Assembly (NCBI GenBank): GCA_025757685.1
Contig: CP107220.1
Location: forward strand, 893,501-957,500
Length of the DNA stretch: 64,000 nt
Origin: Oscillospiraceae bacterium
GTDB lineage: Bacteria > Bacillota > Clostridia > Oscillospirales > Acutalibacteraceae
Direction: 5' to 3'
How positions within the stretch are numbered: position 1 is the stretch's first letter; the number at the start of each line of letters is the position of its first letter. Shown piece by piece: positions 42,301-50,005 of the stretch. The notes under the pieces were generated by a model that saw only the letters and a program-made list of their open reading frames with translations, searched no databases and was not told where the DNA came from. The position numbers and the translations under genes are program-made.

Positions 42301-43388
42301 AGCTGCGCCAGGACAACTCCATTATGGACTTGGTAGAGAGCGGCAAATTGGACTACATTGTCTACACCGGCAAAAGCGATAAGAAGTCCATTGCAGACTA
42401 TATTAAACTGCACAACCGGGCCAATCAGCTGGGCATTGCCACCCTGACCAGCCTGGACACCGCCAACGCCTTGGCAGATATTATCGCCTCTCGCTACAAT
42501 CAAATGAACACCGAGCTGGTGGACATCAACCACATGCGCAGCGAAAAGGGCCTGCTGAAATTCACCAAAATGCAGGGCAGCGGCGACGACTACATTTTCT
42601 TCAACAACCAGTGCGGCATCATCACCTGTCCGGAGAGTCTGTCCATTGAATTCTCCGACCGGCACAAGGGCATCGGCGGAGACGGTATTGTACTGATTGA
42701 AAAGAGCGTGATTGCCGACGCCAGAATGCGCATTTTCAATATGGACGGCAGCGAGGGCCGTATGGCCGGCAACTCCATTCGCTGCGTGGGCAAGTACCTG
42801 TACGATAACGGCATGGTGCCTAAAACCGAGATGACCATTGCCACCGCCTCCGGCGTGCGGCACCTGCAACTGTTTACCCGCAACGGCAAGGTATCTTCTG
42901 TAACGGTAGATATGGGCAAGGCAGAGTTGAACCCGGCCAAGATCCCGGTTGACCTGCCTGGCGACAAAATCATCTGTCATCCGGTAACCATCGGCAACAA
43001 GGAATATAACATCACCTGCGTGGCTACCGGTAACCCCCACTGCGTGGTATTTGTAGACAATGTGGACAAGCTGGACTTACAACAGATCGGTCCGCAATTT
43101 GAAAACAGTCCCCTATTCCCGGAACGGGTAAACACGGAATTTGTGCGAGTCGTTAATGAGAGCACCATTAAAATGCGGGTTTGGGAGCGCGGCAACGGCG
43201 AGACCCCGGCCTGCGGCACCGGCGCCTGCGCAGCCGTTGTAGCTGCGGTGGAGAACGACTACTGCAAAAAAGGCGTTGATGTTACCGTAAAGGTGCGTGG
43301 CGGCGACCTGCTGGTAAACTACACCGACGACCGTATTACCCTTACCGGCGACTGCAACACCGTCTATAAGGGAGAGATCGAATATTAA
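39357..43388 (+). CDS. carB-dapF: Fused carbamoyl-phosphate synthase large subunit - diaminopimelate epimerase
   Basis: A 1343-residue single frame. Residues 1 to about 1060 are a complete CarB: [21 protein letters not shown], two ATP-grasp halves (the second opening with [19 protein letters not shown] near 545), and an MGS-like allosteric domain (about 920-1050). Residues about 1066-1343 are a full DapF starting [17 protein letters not shown], with both active-site cysteines ([10 protein letters not shown] and [12 protein letters not shown]) and GNPHCVVF. DapF interconverts LL- and meso-diaminopimelate for peptidoglycan and lysine. No stop, SD-ATG or frame break occurs at the joint. One deviation: GDDY replaces the usual GNDF. 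Carbamoyl phosphate for arginine and mDAP would thus be made by one polypeptide. Confidence 0.93.
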   Translation: [1343 protein letters not shown]

Positions 43389-43408
43389 AGCCTAAGAAAG
43401 GCAGCAAA

Positions 43409-43436
43409 AAGCGCGTACAGATTTCTGTACGCGCTT
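43409..43436. terminator. Bidirectional terminator between carB-dapF and the NSS transporter
   Basis: Perfect 12-pair stem (43409-43420 with 43425-43436), ATTT loop, T run on the minus strand. Confidence 0.88.
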
Positions 43437-43449
43437 AAATTATGTTTTA

Positions 43450-44811
43450 TTACAGTTTGACGATACCCAGCGTATCTAAAATAGAACTGATGAGAATGGC
43501 CAGCAGGCAAGGCGGTGCGATCCACTTAACCATCGCGGAATAAAACTTCTTCATCTTAAAGGGACCGTTCAGCTCAATTTCGTTGACGATCAGCTGGGGC
43601 TTCAGCACAAAGCCAACCATAATGCAGGTGAGCATACCCACAACAGGCATCAACAGACTGTTAGACACAAAGTCCAGGAAATCCAAAATGGAGAAACCGA
43701 AAATCGTAAAGGAGGACCACTTGCCAAAGCCCAAGGAGCAGCAAATGCCCAATGCCACGGCATATATATAACAGATCACCGTAGCCTTTTTGCGGCCCCA
43801 GTGGTAGCGATCGTCCAAACCGGACACAATGGCCTCCATCACGGATACGGAGCTGGTCAGCGCCGCAAACAGCACCAGAATAAAGAACCCGGCGCCGATC
43901 AAGCTGCCAATTTTCATCTCGGCAAACACCTTAGGCAGGGTTACAAACATCAGGCTGGGGCCCTTGCCCAAGGCGCTTTCGTCCCCTCCCGAATACACAA
44001 ACACCGCCGGTACGATCATCAAACCGGCCAGGAATGCCACCAAAGTATCAAACACTTCAATCTGGCGCACGGACTGCTCAATGTGATCCTGCTTACGCAA
44101 ATAAGAACCATAAGTGATCATAATGCCCATAGCCAGGGACATGGAAAAGAACAACTGCCCCAAAGCAGCCAGCACAGTCATCATGCTCAGCTTGCTGAAA
44201 TCCGGCTTTAAATAATAAGCCACGCCGGCGCCGGCGCCCGGACGGGTGACTACAAAGATAGACAGCAGAATCGTCAAAATCAACAGCGCCGGCATCAATA
44301 CCCGGCTGAACTTTTCGATTCCCTTTTCTACGCCTAAAAATACGATCACCGCCGTAGCGGTCATAAACAGCAAAAACCACAAAAGCGGCTCGCCTGTACC
44401 GGAAATGAAAGTAGAAAAATAGTTGTCGCCGGCCGCGTCCTGAACTGCACCGGAGATCATCGTGGCGGTGTACTTGGTAACCCAACCGCCAATGACGCAG
44501 TAATAAGGCAGAATAAGTACCGGCACCAAAGTCACCAGCTTGCCCATCCAGCTCCACTTTTTGTTCAGCGAGCCAAAGGCCTCCATAGGACTAAGCCGAG
44601 TTTTACGACCAATAGCGATCTCCGTGACCATCAGGGTAAAGCCAAAGGTCACCGCCAAAACAATATACACCAGTAGGAAGATACCGCCGCCGTACTTAGC
44701 TGCCAAATAGGGAAAGCGCCACAGGTTCCCCAAGCCTACAGCCGAGCCTGCCGCTGCCAGTACAAATCCCACTTTTCCGGAGAATGTACTTCGATTCTGT
44801 TTTGTTTCCAT
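43450..44811 (-). CDS. Sodium-dependent transporter, NSS/SNF family
   Basis: A 453-residue membrane protein with eleven or twelve transmembrane helices. The NSS signature GSAVGLGNLWRFPYLA in TM1, the unwound TM1/TM6 region, and KYTATMISG-type loops identify the LeuT-fold neurotransmitter:sodium symporter family. Bacterial members import amino acids such as tryptophan, tyrosine or methionine; the substrate is not predictable here. ATG 44811 is chosen (GGATGG upstream); the frame to 44823 begins with TTG. It has its own strong promoter. Confidence 0.92.
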   Translation of the reverse strand: METKQNRSTFSGKVGFVLAAAGSAVGLGNLWRFPYLAAKYGGGIFLLVYIVLAVTFGFTLMVTEIAIGRKTRLSPMEAFGSLNKKWSWMGKLVTLVPVLILPYYCVIGGWVTKYTATMISGAVQDAAGDNYFSTFISGTGEPLLWFLLFMTATAVIVFLGVEKGIEKFSRVLMPALLILTILLSIFVVTRPGAGAGVAYYLKPDFSKLSMMTVLAALGQLFFSMSLAMGIMITYGSYLRKQDHIEQSVRQIEVFDTLVAFLAGLMIVPAVFVYSGGDESALGKGPSLMFVTLPKVFAEMKIGSLIGAGFFILVLFAALTSSVSVMEAIVSGLDDRYHWGRKKATVICYIYAVALGICCSLGFGKWSSFTIFGFSILDFLDFVSNSLLMPVVGMLTCIMVGFVLKPQLIVNEIELNGPFKMKKFYSAMVKWIAPPCLLAILISSILDTLGIVKL

Positions 44812-44856
44812 CAAACCATCCAATCTATATCTCTTATTTTACGGAGTAATGCTCTA

Positions 44857-44885
44857 ATTATACTCATTCCGATGGGATTTGTCAA
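44857..44885 (-). promoter_or_regulatory. NSS transporter promoter
   Basis: Minus strand: perfect TTGACA (44880-44885), 17-base spacer, TATAAT (44857-44862). Confidence 0.85.
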
Positions 44886-44913
44886 TTCCGAACCGGTGGG
44901 ATTTACCAATTCC
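44869..44913. repeat. Direct repeat over the NSS promoter
   Basis: Two 21-base copies, 44869-44889 and 44893-44913, with a 24-base period (CCGATGGGATTT.. and CCGGTGGGATTT.., each ending CAATTCC; three differences). The first covers the spacer and -35 box; this may be a duplicated regulator site. Confidence 0.5.
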
Positions 44914-44923
44914 CCAGTAAACA

Positions 44924-44958
44924 AAGAAGGCCTGCACCGGCGGGTGCAGGCTCTTTCT
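44924..44958 (-). terminator. Terminator of the BMP lipoprotein gene
   Basis: Hairpin GCCTGCACC / GGTGCAGGC with AAAGAAG and CTCTTTC extensions, behind the stop at 44976. Confidence 0.8.
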
Positions 44959-44975
44959 TGTTTGTTATTCCAAAA

Positions 44976-46817
44976 TCACTTGCTGACCTTCACGGACTGC
45001 AAGATCCAGTAGTGCAGAGTCAGACAGTTCGAGGCAAAAGTCTTGCGCACATCGGCGCCCGGCGCTGCGGCCATCGGCTGAATGGTGCCGTCGCCCAACT
45101 GGGTGTACACAGCATCCAGCTTCTTTTGCAGCTCCTCCTTTTTCTCACCGTCCGGCAGGTTGCAGGTAATGGCCTTGTTGGCGCAACCGGCATTGTAAAT
45201 GGACGCACCCTTAAAGTCCTTTAAGCAAGCAGCCGCTGCAGTGCCGTATTCCTTCACCACAGAATAGGCGGCGCCTTCTTCGTTAAAACCGGAGCCGATC
45301 ACAGTCACATCGCTGAGATCAAAAGCATTTTTCGCCGTGTAGAGAGAAGCGGACTTATCGCACCCGCCGGCAAAGAGCGCCTTGTCGCCCTTGTCAATCA
45401 TGCTCTCTGCAATGGAGGCATAACGATCCACCATCTCAAAGGTGGTATCATAGTAATACTCACTTTCCAGCGCCAGACCGGCGGAATTGCCATCCTTATC
45501 GCTGTTGGTCCAGTGGTCAAAATAGTAACCGTCCTTGGGTACGTTAGCGGTAATATGTACCGTATCGCCGGGCAGATAGTAGCCGCTGCCGGTTCCGTTC
45601 TCTACCGTTACGGCAAATGTAGGATCGGTAGATGCCACATACACCGGGGTCAGTACCACCGGGTTCTCCTCCACCGTTACATTGGTGGACTTTTCCTTAG
45701 CGTTCTCAATATTCTCCGCGTTGCCGGTGCTCTCCCAGTGATCAAAGACCATACCCTGGGCTGCTGCCGGTGCGGTGACCCACACCTTTTCACCGACCGT
45801 GTTGTCATAGACTTTATCCGTAGCGGATTTGTCCGCTTTCAGAACAGCCACGCTGCCAACGCTGCCCTCCGCCTTAGTATAAACGGCGGTCAGGGTACAG
45901 TCACACTTCTCCACAATCAGGTTAATCTCGGTCTTTTTCTTGCTGGACACATTGACTTTCTTGTCCTTCACACCCTCGGTGTTGCTCTTAACCTCCCAGT
46001 GGTCGAACTTCTCCCCCTGCTCGTTAAACAGATCGCAGGAAACGGTCACATTCTGGCCCTCTTTGTAAGTACCGCTACCGTTGCCGTTCTTCACCACCAC
46101 CTTGTGGCAGGTTTTGTCTGCCTCTTTGATGGGCTTATACACCGGAGTCAAAGTCACAGAGTAGTCATAATCTAGCAGCGGAGAGTCATAATCCGCATAA
46201 TCCAACTGCACCGGTACGCCCAGGGTATCCGCCGCTGCGGCAGCGCCCTGTACAAATCCGGCACCGTAGTTGGAGGAATGGTCGTTCTGCACCGAGCCCA
46301 GGTAACCCAGCTTGGTATTCCCCTGAAGCACGGCAGAAAAGCCGGCCAAATAGCCGCTTTGCAGGTCATCAAAGCTGGCGCTCATTACATTGGGCAGCAG
46401 CCGCGCAGACTTGTCTCCGGCAGAATGGGGCACAGCGTCCAGCAAAACAAAATGCAGCTCCGGATACATGGTGGCCAGCTCGTAGCAGATCACGGCAAAG
46501 GTCTCGCCGGGCAACACAATGTACTTGGCGCCCTTGTCCACAGCCAGTTTTACATACTGCTCCACCACATCGGTGGTCAGCTCTTGATTCTCCTCTAATG
46601 CCGGCTGGTAATAGACGGCCTTGGCGGAATTCTCATTGGCATAGGTCTGCACCCCGTCCCAAGCGGACTGGTTATAGGCCTTATCGTGGATACTGCCACC
46701 GTCGGTGATCAGCGCCACATCATACTTTAGATCTGATGTTTTTGTGCACCCTGCAAAGGCAAAAACGCCCACTGCCACCAGAGTCACACACAACAAAACG
46801 GAAAGGATCTTCTTCAT
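44976..46817 (-). CDS. BMP-family nucleoside-binding lipoprotein with inserted InlB-like repeats
   Basis: A 613-residue lipoprotein. The signal peptide (MKKILSVLLCVTLVAVGV) ends in the lipobox FAGC. The first 205 residues match the BMP/PnrA periplasmic-binding family (VALITDGGSIHDKAYNQSAW, YIVLPGETFAVICYELA, YLGSVQNDHSSNYGAGFVQG). Residues about 210-450 are three divergent InlB/bacterial-repeat domains, each with an FDHW core (near 270, 357 and 432). The binding fold then resumes (YYYDTTFEMVDRYASIAES, ALFAGGCDKSASL). BMP proteins bind purine nucleosides for ABC importers, but no ATPase or permease genes are adjacent. It is divergent from a nucleoside salvage operon. Start ATG 46817 is chosen for the lipobox distance. 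Confidence 0.85.
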   Translation of the reverse strand: MKKILSVLLCVTLVAVGVFAFAGCTKTSDLKYDVALITDGGSIHDKAYNQSAWDGVQTYANENSAKAVYYQPALEENQELTTDVVEQYVKLAVDKGAKYIVLPGETFAVICYELATMYPELHFVLLDAVPHSAGDKSARLLPNVMSASFDDLQSGYLAGFSAVLQGNTKLGYLGSVQNDHSSNYGAGFVQGAAAAADTLGVPVQLDYADYDSPLLDYDYSVTLTPVYKPIKEADKTCHKVVVKNGNGSGTYKEGQNVTVSCDLFNEQGEKFDHWEVKSNTEGVKDKKVNVSSKKKTEINLIVEKCDCTLTAVYTKAEGSVGSVAVLKADKSATDKVYDNTVGEKVWVTAPAAAQGMVFDHWESTGNAENIENAKEKSTNVTVEENPVVLTPVYVASTDPTFAVTVENGTGSGYYLPGDTVHITANVPKDGYYFDHWTNSDKDGNSAGLALESEYYYDTTFEMVDRYASIAESMIDKGDKALFAGGCDKSASLYTAKNAFDLSDVTVIGSGFNEEGAAYSVVKEYGTAAAACLKDFKGASIYNAGCANKAITCNLPDGEKKEELQKKLDAVYTQLGDGTIQPMAAAPGADVRKTFASNCLTLHYWILQSVKVSK

Positions 46818-46856
46818 CGCTCTATTGTCCCTCCAACAATAAAATACTACCACTCA

Positions 46857-46885
46857 ATGATACCAAAAACTTTCTGCCAATGCAA
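46857..46885 (-). promoter_or_regulatory. BMP lipoprotein promoter
   Basis: Minus-strand TTGCAT (46880-46885), 17-base spacer, TATCAT (46857-46862). Confidence 0.5.
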
Positions 46886-46894
46886 TAGATTTTG

Positions 46895-46923
46895 TTGATT
46901 TGGCGATGAAAAAACACTATAAT
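46895..46923 (+). promoter_or_regulatory. MTA salvage operon promoter
   Basis: TTGATT (46895-46900), 17-base spacer, TATAAT (46918-46923), 31 bases before the PNP start and divergent from the BMP promoter. Confidence 0.7.
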
Positions 46924-46954
46924 GAAATCATAAAAATTCCGAGAGGTGAAAATA

Positions 46955-47749
46955 ATGGACACATTGAGTGCAAGCGTACTAAGAGACAGAAAGCCGCAAA
47001 TCGGCATTGTGCTGGGCAGCGGCCTGGGTGCCCTTGCAGACAGAATAGAAGGGGCAGAGGCTCTGCCTTACAGCGATATACCCGGTTTTCCGGTCTCTAC
47101 GGCGCCGGGACACAAAGGACGATTTGTCTTTGGCACCATTGGCGACAAAGAAGTGGTGCTCATGGACGGCCGGGTGCACCTGTATGAGGGCTATACGCCC
47201 CAGCAGGTGGTGATGCCCATTCGCCTGATGCGCCAAATGGGCATTCACACCGTCCTATTGACCAACGCCAGCGGCGGTATTCGCCGTGATCTGCACGCCG
47301 GCGACCTGATGCTACTGACGGACCACATTTCCAGTTTGGTCCCCTCTCCCCTGCGGGGTGAGAACGACCCTGCGCTGGGTGTACGCTTTCCGGATATGTG
47401 CCATGTGTATGACGAGGATTTGCAGCGCCTGTTTCGCCAAACAGCAAAGGCACTGGATATTCCGCTGAAAAGCGGCGTCTATATTCAACTGCAAGGCCCG
47501 GCATTTGAAACCCCGGCGGAGATCAAAATGTGCGCCGCTCTGGGTGCGGACGCCGTGGGTATGAGTACCGCCATTGAGGCGCAGGCCGCCCGGCACTGCG
47601 GATTGCGCGTGGCCGGCATCAGCTGCATTACCAACCTGGCCAGCGGTCTGCTGGATTGTCCCTTAACCTCCGAGGAGGTGGGCGAAACCGCCGCTAAGGT
47701 GGCTGAGAATTTCCAATCCCTAATCCTTGAAACTGTGAAACGGATGTGA
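46955..47749 (+). CDS. Purine-nucleoside phosphorylase, PNP/MTAP family
   Basis: Trimeric-type phosphorylase splitting purine nucleosides with phosphate, 264 residues. The PNP/MTAP signature is visible in IGIVLGSGLG, GGIRRDLHAGDLMLLTDHIS, the substrate loop GPAFETPAEI, and DAVGMSTAIEA. The following genes, an MTR-1-P isomerase and an MTA/SAH deaminase, suggest the real substrate is 5'-methylthioinosine (or MTA) rather than inosine/guanosine alone. ATG 46955 follows GAGAGGTG by about six bases; the frame reaches GTG 46946. Confidence 0.88.
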   Translation: MDTLSASVLRDRKPQIGIVLGSGLGALADRIEGAEALPYSDIPGFPVSTAPGHKGRFVFGTIGDKEVVLMDGRVHLYEGYTPQQVVMPIRLMRQMGIHTVLLTNASGGIRRDLHAGDLMLLTDHISSLVPSPLRGENDPALGVRFPDMCHVYDEDLQRLFRQTAKALDIPLKSGVYIQLQGPAFETPAEIKMCAALGADAVGMSTAIEAQAARHCGLRVAGISCITNLASGLLDCPLTSEEVGETAAKVAENFQSLILETVKRM

Positions 47750-47753
47750 CAAT

Positions 47754-48737
47754 ATGGAAAACTTGAAATACCAAGACGGAAAGCTGGAGATTCTCGACCA
47801 GCGACTGCTGCCCAATGAAGCAAAGTGGCTGCCCATTGGCAGCAAGGAAGCGGCCTTTGAAGCCATACAAACGCTGGCAGTACGGGGCGCACCGGCCATC
47901 GGTATCTTCTCCGCATTCTCTATGGCATTGTTTGGCAAGGACGACCCGGCGGCGTGCAAAGCCTACTTAGACAGCGCCCGCCCCACGGCTGTGAACCTGA
48001 GCTGGGCCACTGCACGGCTGGCAAAGGTGATGGAAAATGGCGGTGACCCGGTGGCAGAAGCCTTGGCGGTGCAGGCTGAGGACATAGAAATGTGCCGCAA
48101 AATCAGCGCTTACGGCTTGTCCCTGCTCCGGGATGGCGATGGTCTGCTGACCCACTGCAACGCCGGCGAGCTGGCCACAAGCCGCTACGGCACCGGACTG
48201 GGACCGATCCTGCTGGGCAAGGAAAAGGGCTACAACTTCAAGGTGTTCTCCGACGAAACCCGTCCCCTGCTGCAAGGGGCGCGGCTCACCAGCTATGAAT
48301 TGGAAAAAGCCGGCGTGGATGTGACCCTGATTTGTGACAACATGGCCAGCCAGGTGATGAAAAACGGCTGGATCCAAGCGGTGCTGGTAGGCTGCGACCG
48401 GGTGGCCATGAACGGTGACACCGCCAACAAGATCGGCACTTCCGGGGTGGCAATTCTGGCAAAGCACTACGGTATTCCCTTTTATGTGCTTGGGCCTACC
48501 TCCACAGTGGATCCCCACTGTGCCACCGGCGCAGATATTCAGATCGAGGAGCGCCCCGGGGACGAGATCAAGGAGCTATACTTTGAGCGCCCAACGGCGC
48601 TACCCCAAACGAAATGTTACAACCCTGCCTTCGATGTTACGGACCATGACCTGATCACCGCCATTATTACGGACAAAGGCATTTTGCGCCCGCCGTACAC
48701 CGAGAGCCTGCGCGCCCTGTTTCAGGAGGAAGTATGA
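47754..48737 (+). CDS. mtnA: 5-methylthioribose-1-phosphate isomerase
   Basis: Converts 5-methylthioribose-1-phosphate to methylthioribulose-1-phosphate in methionine salvage. The 327-residue protein belongs to the eIF2B-alpha-like fold. The N-terminal LAVRGAPAIG is conserved, and the catalytic cysteine in LLTHCNAGELAT and aspartate in VGCDRVAMNGDTANKIGT are both present, separating MtnA from eIF2B-like and ribose-1,5-bisphosphate isomerases. Four bases separate it from the PNP gene and it overlaps the next by four. No later salvage genes (mtnBCD, mtnW/X) follow, so the product either leaves the pathway or is handled elsewhere. Confidence 0.88.
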   Translation: MENLKYQDGKLEILDQRLLPNEAKWLPIGSKEAAFEAIQTLAVRGAPAIGIFSAFSMALFGKDDPAACKAYLDSARPTAVNLSWATARLAKVMENGGDPVAEALAVQAEDIEMCRKISAYGLSLLRDGDGLLTHCNAGELATSRYGTGLGPILLGKEKGYNFKVFSDETRPLLQGARLTSYELEKAGVDVTLICDNMASQVMKNGWIQAVLVGCDRVAMNGDTANKIGTSGVAILAKHYGIPFYVLGPTSTVDPHCATGADIQIEERPGDEIKELYFERPTALPQTKCYNPAFDVTDHDLITAIITDKGILRPPYTESLRALFQEEV

Positions 48738-49993
48738 TACGATTCTATAACGGTCCTGTACTGACACTGCAACAGGACCAAATGAATATTTCGCACCAAG
48801 AGGTATGGGTAGACGGCAACCGTATTGTGTGCCTGGGGGCAAACCCGGGGGCAAAAGCGGACCGGGAGATTGACCTGAACGGCGATCTGCTGATGCCGGC
48901 CTTTAAGAATGCCCACACCCACTCGGCCATGACATTTGGTCGCTCCTTTAGCGACGATCTGCCCCTACAAAGCTGGCTGTATGACAAAATCTTTCCCTTG
49001 GAAGCCAAGCTAACCGCAGAGGATATTTATCATCTGTCCCGACTGGCATTCCTGGAATATTTGGAGAGCGGCATTTCCGCCTGCTTTGATATGTACTACT
49101 TTCCGGAAGCCATGGCAAAAGCGGCGGTGGACGCCGGGTTCCGCACGGTAATGTGCGGTGCGGTCAATAATTTTAAGGAAAGCCCGGCACTTCTGGAAGA
49201 ATACTACAACACCTACAACAATTATCACCCGCTGGTGTCCTACCAGCTGGGGTTCCACGCAGAGTACACCACCAACCGCTCCATTATGGAGGCCATTGCA
49301 GCGCTGGCAGAGAAGTACAAGGCGCCGGTGTATATGCACGCCAGTGAGACGGAGAGCGAGGTACAGGACTGCATCGGCCGCTACGGCATGACCCCTACGG
49401 CGCTGTTTGAGCAGCTGGGGCTGTGGAACTACGGGGGCGGTGCATTTCACAGTGTGTGGGTCAGCAATGAAGACCTGAACATTTACAAACAACACGGCGT
49501 TTACGCAGTGCTGAATGCCGGCTCCAACGCCAAGCTGGCCAGTGGCATTGCCCCGGTGGAAAAAATGTTGCAAATGGGCATTCCCCTGGCGGTGGGCACA
49601 GACGGTCCCTCCAGCAACAACGCACTGGATATGTTCCGGGAAATGTACCTGATCTGCGTACTGCAAAAACTGCGGGAAAAGAACGCCGCAGCGGCAGACG
49701 CCAACGCCATATTAAAAGCAGCCACCGCAGGCTCCGCCCTTTGTATGGGACTGCCGGAGGCGGACTGCATCGCCCCCGGTAAGCTGGCGGACCTAACCGT
49801 AATCGACCTGCATCGGCCCAATATGCAGCCCATCAACAACATCACCAAAAACCTGGTGTACAGCGGTGCCAAAACCAATGTACGCCTAACTATGGTAGAC
49901 GGACGAATTCTCTACGAAAACGGCCGGTTCTTAAACACAGATACAGATGAAATTTACAAGAACGCGCAAACGGTCATTGACCGAATTCGATAA
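48734..49993 (+). CDS. mtaD: 5'-methylthioadenosine / S-adenosylhomocysteine deaminase
   Basis: Amidohydrolase of 419 residues that deaminates MTA or SAH to methylthioinosine or S-inosylhomocysteine. Metal ligands are visible as NAHTHSAM (HxH), the histidine in GFHAEYT, YMHASET, and the aspartate in VGTDGPSSNN. Strong SD AGGAGGAAG lies before the ATG, which overlaps the mtnA stop (ATGA). With the PNP-family enzyme and MtnA it forms the deaminating MTA route known from Pseudomonas (MTA to MTI to MTR-1-P). Other adenosine-type substrates are possible. Confidence 0.85.
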   Translation: MIRFYNGPVLTLQQDQMNISHQEVWVDGNRIVCLGANPGAKADREIDLNGDLLMPAFKNAHTHSAMTFGRSFSDDLPLQSWLYDKIFPLEAKLTAEDIYHLSRLAFLEYLESGISACFDMYYFPEAMAKAAVDAGFRTVMCGAVNNFKESPALLEEYYNTYNNYHPLVSYQLGFHAEYTTNRSIMEAIAALAEKYKAPVYMHASETESEVQDCIGRYGMTPTALFEQLGLWNYGGGAFHSVWVSNEDLNIYKQHGVYAVLNAGSNAKLASGIAPVEKMLQMGIPLAVGTDGPSSNNALDMFREMYLICVLQKLREKNAAAADANAILKAATAGSALCMGLPEADCIAPGKLADLTVIDLHRPNMQPINNITKNLVYSGAKTNVRLTMVDGRILYENGRFLNTDTDEIYKNAQTVIDRIR

Positions 49994-50005
49994 GGAGGCA
50001 CAGGG

